The translations under genes were made by a program, and so were the position numbers. 64,000 nt of DNA, from positions 124,001-188,000 of the forward strand of contig NZ_JMPS01000064.1 of the NCBI RefSeq assembly GCF_000735455.1, in the 5' to 3' direction. This document shows positions 60,369-64,000 of the stretch, piece by piece. The number at the start of each line of letters is the position of its first letter. Position 1 is the stretch's first letter. The notes under the pieces are model-generated. The model saw nothing but the letters and a program-made list of their open reading frames with translations. It was not told where the DNA came from and searched no databases. This DNA is from Yokenella regensburgei ATCC 49455. Its GTDB lineage: Bacteria; Pseudomonadota; Gammaproteobacteria; Enterobacterales; Enterobacteriaceae.

Positions 60369-60941
60369 TCAGTCCGCGCGACCCATGTAGCGCTTCTCTT
60401 CGATATGGATTCGGATTTTCTCACCGGTGGTGAGATATTCCGGAACCTGTACCACCAGACCGGTAGTCAACGTCGCAGGCTTGGTGCGAGAGCTCGCGGA
60501 AGCCCCTTTGATGCCCGGCGCCGTCTCAACGATTTCCAGATCGACAGTCTGCGGCAGCTCCAGCGCCAGCAGTTGGCCGTCCCAGGTCAGCACCTGCATA
60601 TCCGGCATACCGCCTTCCGGAATGAACAGCAGCTCTTCTTCAATCTGATCTTTGGTAAAGGTATATGGGGTATAGTCTTCTTTATCCATGAACACGTATT
60701 CGTTGCCGTCGACGTAGGAGAAATCGACGAAGCGACGGGTCAGGGTCACGGTATCCAGAATGTCATCACCTTTAAAACGCTCTTCTACTTTAAGACCGGT
60801 ACGGACGTCAGAAAAACGCATTTTGTACAGCGTTGCGGCGCCGCGGGCGCTCGGTGACTGAATGTCAATATCTTTTACAATCAGCAGCTTGCCGTTGTAG
60901 TTCAGCACCATACCTTTCTTAATCTCATTCGCTCTTGGCAT
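60369..60941 (-). CDS. yeiP: EfpL (YeiP), elongation factor P-like protein
   Basis: EF-P paralogue that relieves ribosome stalling, including at motifs beyond polyproline. It is 190 aa, the E. coli length, beginning [20 protein letters not shown]. The KOW-like domain I has the tip loop SPSARGAA, with Arg in the position occupied by modified Lys in EF-P; two OB-type domains follow and it ends EKRYMGRAD. It is convergent with uxuA. Confidence 0.95.
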   Translation of the reverse strand: MPRANEIKKGMVLNYNGKLLIVKDIDIQSPSARGAATLYKMRFSDVRTGLKVEERFKGDDILDTVTLTRRFVDFSYVDGNEYVFMDKEDYTPYTFTKDQIEEELLFIPEGGMPDMQVLTWDGQLLALELPQTVDLEIVETAPGIKGASASSRTKPATLTTGLVVQVPEYLTTGEKIRIHIEEKRYMGRAD

Positions 60942-61076
60942 TGCAGTAATCCTGTGTACAAGGGTGTCGAAAATATCGCGTCAAAGTACTCGCGCCGGGG
61001 CTTCCAGGCAAGCGGAATTCGCGGGTTTTGTGAAAAGGTGATAAGGTGCGCAACCTGACGCCCGAGAGACGCCATT

Positions 61077-61328
61077 ATGGAATGCCGCCCCGACTGCGGT
61101 GCCTGCTGTACGGCACCTTCAATATCAAGCCCGATCCCCGGAATGCCTGGCGGCAAGCCGGCGAATACCCGCTGCGTACAGCTCTCCGACGAGAACCTGT
61201 GCAATATCTTTGGTTCGAGCCTGCGCCCGAAAGTATGTAGTAGTTTAAAACCTTCCGTTGAGATGTGTTGTACCAATCGTGAGGAAGCGATGACGTACCT
61301 GCTGTATCTGGAAGAGAGTACTTCGTAA
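61077..61328 (+). CDS. yeiW: YeiW, small cysteine-rich YkgJ-type protein
   Basis: 83-aa protein of the YkgJ/UPF0153 family with eight or more cysteines in a probable zinc/iron-binding pattern: [46 protein letters not shown]. Function is not established. The start is the ATG at 61077, closely following ...GAGAGACGCCATT. It is in its usual place beside yeiP. Confidence 0.87.
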   Translation: MECRPDCGACCTAPSISSPIPGMPGGKPANTRCVQLSDENLCNIFGSSLRPKVCSSLKPSVEMCCTNREEAMTYLLYLEESTS

Positions 61329-61583
61329 ACAGCGTGACGAGGCTCTCAACAGTTATTCCTTCAGGGAATGACTGGCATGATTATTGTTCATTTTTGGAAT
61401 CCCCTACGTTTGCTATACTGCTTTCCGGATTCGCGGCTTATTAACGTTTCGTCGCTAATTTAAAAAAATAATATATTAAATAATTTTCTGTATTTCACTG
61501 TGCCCCGCAACAGGGATTTCACTCGCCAATATTATTTAAAGCGCAAAGAAATAATAATTTTCGGATTTTAGCAAGGTAAGCAA
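61329..61583. other. AT-rich leader of the cfa-like gene
   Basis: About 255 bases, very A+T-rich in its second half (TAATTTAAAAAAATAATATA around 61456-61476). It ends with AAGGTAAGCAA before the ATG of the cfa-like gene. It probably holds that gene's promoter; TATACTG near 61414-61420 is a possible -10 with TTGGAATC-type sequence upstream. Confidence 0.4.
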
Positions 61584-62726
61584 ATGAACCAGAATAGTAT
61601 CACTCCGGACACCCAGGATGCCTGGTATAAAATTAGTTATAAATTGTTACAGGAAGCAGGGGTAAAAATAAATGGTGATCGTCCCTGGGATATTCAGGTT
61701 AAAAACAATAAATTCTACAAGCGCGTTCTTCAGCAGGGCTCATTAGGTCTGGGTGAAAGCTATATGGATGGCTGGTGGGAATGTGAAAGACCCGATGAGT
61801 TTATTAGACGGTTATTAGAAGCTGACCTTGAATCCGTTATGACGAAACGATTTAAAGATCTGGTGAGAGTCGCAGGCGCACGGCTAATTAATTTGCAATC
61901 GAAAAAGCGTGCCTGGATTGTGGGCAAAGAACACTACGATTTGGGCAATGATCTCTTTACTCGTATGCTCGATCCGTGGATGCAATACTCCTGCGGTTAC
62001 TGGCGTCATGCTACAGATCTCTTCACCGCGCAGCAGGACAAACTGCGGCTCATTTGTGAGAAGCTGCAGCTAAAAGAGGGCATGACGCTGCTCGATATTG
62101 GCTGCGGCTGGGGCGGGCTCGCCGCGTTTGCCGCGGAAAATTACGGTGTGAAAGTCACCGGAATTACCATCTCGGCGGAGCAGCAGAAGCTGGCGCAGCA
62201 GCGCTGCGAAAAGCTGGATGTCACCATCCTGTTGCAGGACTATCGGGACCTGGAGATGCAGTTTGATAGAATTGTTTCAGTGGGAATGTTTGAGCACGTT
62301 GGTCCAAAAAACTATGCGACATACTTTGAGGTGGTGAATAAAAACCTTAAGCCGAACGGCCTGTTCCTGCTGCACACCATCGGTTCGAATCAAACCGATA
62401 TCAACGTTGATCCGTGGATCAATAAATACATTTTCCCCAATGGTTGTCTGCCTTCTGTTGCACACATTGCCACCGCCAGTGAACCCTGGTTTGTGATTGA
62501 GGACTTGCATAATTTCGGCCCTGATTATGACCGCACCCTGATGGCATGGTATGAGCGCTTTCTGGCAACCTGGCCTGAAATAGATAGTAACTATTCTACA
62601 CGTTTTAAACGTATGTTTACCTATTACCTTAATGCCTGCGCTGGCGCATTTCGCGCCCGTAATATTCAATTATGGCAACTTGTACTGACTCGTGGAGTAA
62701 ATGGCGGCCTTCAGGTACCGCGTTAA
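61584..62726 (+). CDS. Cyclopropane-fatty-acyl-phospholipid synthase paralogue
   Basis: SAM-dependent enzyme predicted to add methylene bridges to unsaturated acyl chains of membrane phospholipids. It is 380 aa, against 382 in E. coli Cfa, and collinear with it. The N-terminal lipid-binding region reads RVLQQGSLGLGESYMDGWWEC, the SAM site LLDIGCGWGGLAAFAAENYG, the catalytic region SVGMFEHVGPKNY, and the C-terminus YLNACAGAFRARNIQLWQ. The known K-12 cfa locus is elsewhere, so this is probably a second copy. A small AraC-type regulator follows. Confidence 0.9.
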   Translation: MNQNSITPDTQDAWYKISYKLLQEAGVKINGDRPWDIQVKNNKFYKRVLQQGSLGLGESYMDGWWECERPDEFIRRLLEADLESVMTKRFKDLVRVAGARLINLQSKKRAWIVGKEHYDLGNDLFTRMLDPWMQYSCGYWRHATDLFTAQQDKLRLICEKLQLKEGMTLLDIGCGWGGLAAFAAENYGVKVTGITISAEQQKLAQQRCEKLDVTILLQDYRDLEMQFDRIVSVGMFEHVGPKNYATYFEVVNKNLKPNGLFLLHTIGSNQTDINVDPWINKYIFPNGCLPSVAHIATASEPWFVIEDLHNFGPDYDRTLMAWYERFLATWPEIDSNYSTRFKRMFTYYLNACAGAFRARNIQLWQLVLTRGVNGGLQVPR

Positions 62727-62779
62727 CGACAATCTTTTAATAATACCGTGCAGTATTGTTATTATTTACAGGCTTGATT

Positions 62780-63208
62780 ATGGCAAGACAATCTCAGGTG
62801 GTTAACGACAGCCTCCTCTCAGTGATTGATGGCGTATTGTGCTGGGTGGAGAATAATATAGACAATAAATTATCTGTGGACGATATAGCCCGTAAATCGG
62901 GCTACTCTCGATGGTATTTTCAACGTAAGTTTACGCTCGTGACGGGGTACACGTTAGCGAACTATATTTCCCGGCGTAAAATGACGATAGCGGCAGAGAT
63001 ATTGCTGAGCACCACATTATCGGCATTCAGCGTGGCGGTTTTACTGGGCTATGAGGATCAATCGACATTTAGTCGGGCGTTCCGTCGTCATTACGGGGTG
63101 CCCCCGAGCGTCTATCGACATCATGTCGATTCCTCCCCGGAACGGTTGCAGCTTCCTATTCATCTGCCGCTGGCAGAAGGGGAAGCGCTGGAGCAAATGC
63201 ACCGGTAA
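62780..63208 (+). CDS. Small AraC/XylS-family transcriptional regulator (MarA/SoxS-like size)
   Basis: 142-aa protein consisting almost only of the two-HTH AraC DNA-binding unit: LSVDDIARKSGYSRWYFQRKFTLVTG (first HTH) and AVLLGYEDQSTFSRAFRRHYGVPPSVYR (second, with the family signature). There is no ligand-binding domain, as in MarA, SoxS and Rob. It starts 53 bases after the cfa-like gene on the same strand, probably in the same transcript. The target is unknown; a role in membrane or stress control is inference from position. Confidence 0.85.
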   Translation: MARQSQVVNDSLLSVIDGVLCWVENNIDNKLSVDDIARKSGYSRWYFQRKFTLVTGYTLANYISRRKMTIAAEILLSTTLSAFSVAVLLGYEDQSTFSRAFRRHYGVPPSVYRHHVDSSPERLQLPIHLPLAEGEALEQMHR

Positions 63209-63232
63209 GCCATAAGGCGAGCAGCGCTCGCC

Positions 63233-64000
63233 TTAGACATCCTTCACTTTAATCAGGCAGCCGACGGCAAGGATGCACATCACCAGTGCAATCCAGAAAA
63301 CGGCGTGATAGCTCCAGATTTCAGCCACCACCCCGGCGAGTGAACCGGCAATGATCCAGCCCACGCGGGTGGTGTTGGTATAAAGCGTGGTGGCAGAACC
63401 GGCCTGTCCTGGCATCAGATCCTGGAAATACAGCATACCGATCCCGGCGAGAATACCGATATAGATGGCGTTCAGCAGCTGCATCGCCAGCAATAATACC
63501 GGGGAGTGAAAGGTGAGCATGCCGAGATAAAAGAGGAGCCCCGCGACGACGGCCACGCGCATCAGGAAACGCTTACCAAAGCGTCTGGCGTAATAGCCGG
63601 CAATCAACATGGTGGGGATTTCCAGCCCGGCGGCGGTGCCCATCATGACGCCGGCGAGCTTCTCCGGTAAATGCAGCTCATTGATGATATAGAGCGGCAT
63701 ATTAATAATATAAAGGCTGTTGGTGCCCCACATCAGCGTACAAATGGTGAATAACAGCAGCGCATCGCGGCGATTGCGGCGCGGTGCTTCCATGTGTCCG
63801 GCGGCGGCTTTTGGCTCTTTACGCATGGAGGGCAGGAAAATCATCACCATAATCCCGCACACAATAAAGGCGACCGCCGCACTCAGGTACATAACGGTGA
63901 AGCCAAAACCCATCGCCAGTGCGTAAGCCAGCGGCGGGCCAATCACCCACGCCAGCGACACCTGCGCACGCAGGATTGAGCTAAACATCACCGCTTCACG
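63233..64000 (-). CDS. setB: Sugar efflux transporter SetB (5' end outside window)
   Basis: MFS sugar exporter. The last 255 codons of about 393 are visible; the frame stays open to base 64000. It shows FSSILRAQVSLAWVIGPPLAYALA, MRKEPKAAAGHMEAPRRNRRD (central loop), YIINMPLYIINELHLPEKLAG and LYFQDLMPGQAGSATTLYTNT, matching SetB. About seven membrane segments remain. Gene order (yeiW side) also matches setB of E. coli. Confidence 0.92.
   Translation of the reverse strand, partial: REAVMFSSILRAQVSLAWVIGPPLAYALAMGFGFTVMYLSAAVAFIVCGIMVMIFLPSMRKEPKAAAGHMEAPRRNRRDALLLFTICTLMWGTNSLYIINMPLYIINELHLPEKLAGVMMGTAAGLEIPTMLIAGYYARRFGKRFLMRVAVVAGLLFYLGMLTFHSPVLLLAMQLLNAIYIGILAGIGMLYFQDLMPGQAGSATTLYTNTTRVGWIIAGSLAGVVAEIWSYHAVFWIALVMCILAVGCLIKVKDV

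Overview
This window is chromosomal DNA from a member of the Enterobacteriaceae, most like the Enterobacter/Leclercia/Lelliottia group. Almost every gene has a close E. coli K-12 counterpart of the same length and in the same relative order (glpC-glpB-glpA / glpT-glpQ / yfaE-nrdB-nrdA / ubiG / gyrA / rcsC-rcsB-rcsD / micF / ompC / apbE / ada-alkB / yojI / mqo / eco / proL / yejM-yejL / yejK / rplY / radD / rsuA-bcr / yejG / yejFEBA / pdeN / mepS / lpxT / yeiR / yeiP / yeiW / setB). The assignment rests on remembered protein families and gene order, not on a database search. No prophage, insertion sequence or CRISPR array was seen.

Layout. 1-6.5 kb: glycerol-3-phosphate uptake and oxidation, with glpABC and glpTQ divergent around a shared regulatory region. 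6.5-10.6 kb: class Ia ribonucleotide reductase (nrdA, nrdB, ferredoxin yfaE), with DnaA boxes and NrdR-like boxes upstream and a BIME/REP pair between nrdA and nrdB. 10.6-14.2 kb: ubiG and gyrA. 14.4-19.6 kb: an accessory four-gene alpha-fimbrial (CFA/I-CS1 type) chaperone-usher operon, in the slot where K-12 has ato genes. 19.7-26 kb: the Rcs envelope-stress phosphorelay. 26.2-27.9 kb: micF antisense RNA and the porin ompC. 27.9-32.5 kb: apbE, the ada-alkB alkylation repair operon and the exporter yojI. 32.5-35.2 kb: an accessory convergent pair, an MgtE-type magnesium transporter and a SulP-type anion transporter. 35.4-39.1 kb: mqo, ecotin, periplasmic asparaginase ansB and tRNA-Pro(GGG). 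K-12 carries nap, ccm and narP between eco and proL; here ansB sits there instead.

39.2-52.8 kb: conserved yej region: LPS/cardiolipin regulator yejM, nucleoid protein yejK, ribosomal protein L25, repair helicase radD, 16S pseudouridine synthase rsuA, multidrug exporter bcr and the YejABEF peptide importer. 52.9-57.3 kb: a c-di-GMP phosphodiesterase, peptidoglycan hydrolase mepS, lipid A kinase lpxT and metal GTPase yeiR. 57.4-60.3 kb: a divergent hexuronate pair, fructuronate reductase and mannonate dehydratase, with operator-like palindromes between them. 60.4-64 kb: EF-P paralogue yeiP, cysteine-rich yeiW, a cyclopropane fatty acid synthase paralogue followed by a small AraC-type regulator, and the truncated sugar exporter setB.

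The most distinctive content is the fimbrial operon, which lies on the same strand directly upstream of rcsC with no obvious terminator between them. Next come the cfa-like/AraC module, the mgtE/sulP pair and the rebuilt eco-proL interval. The rest is conserved core genome.
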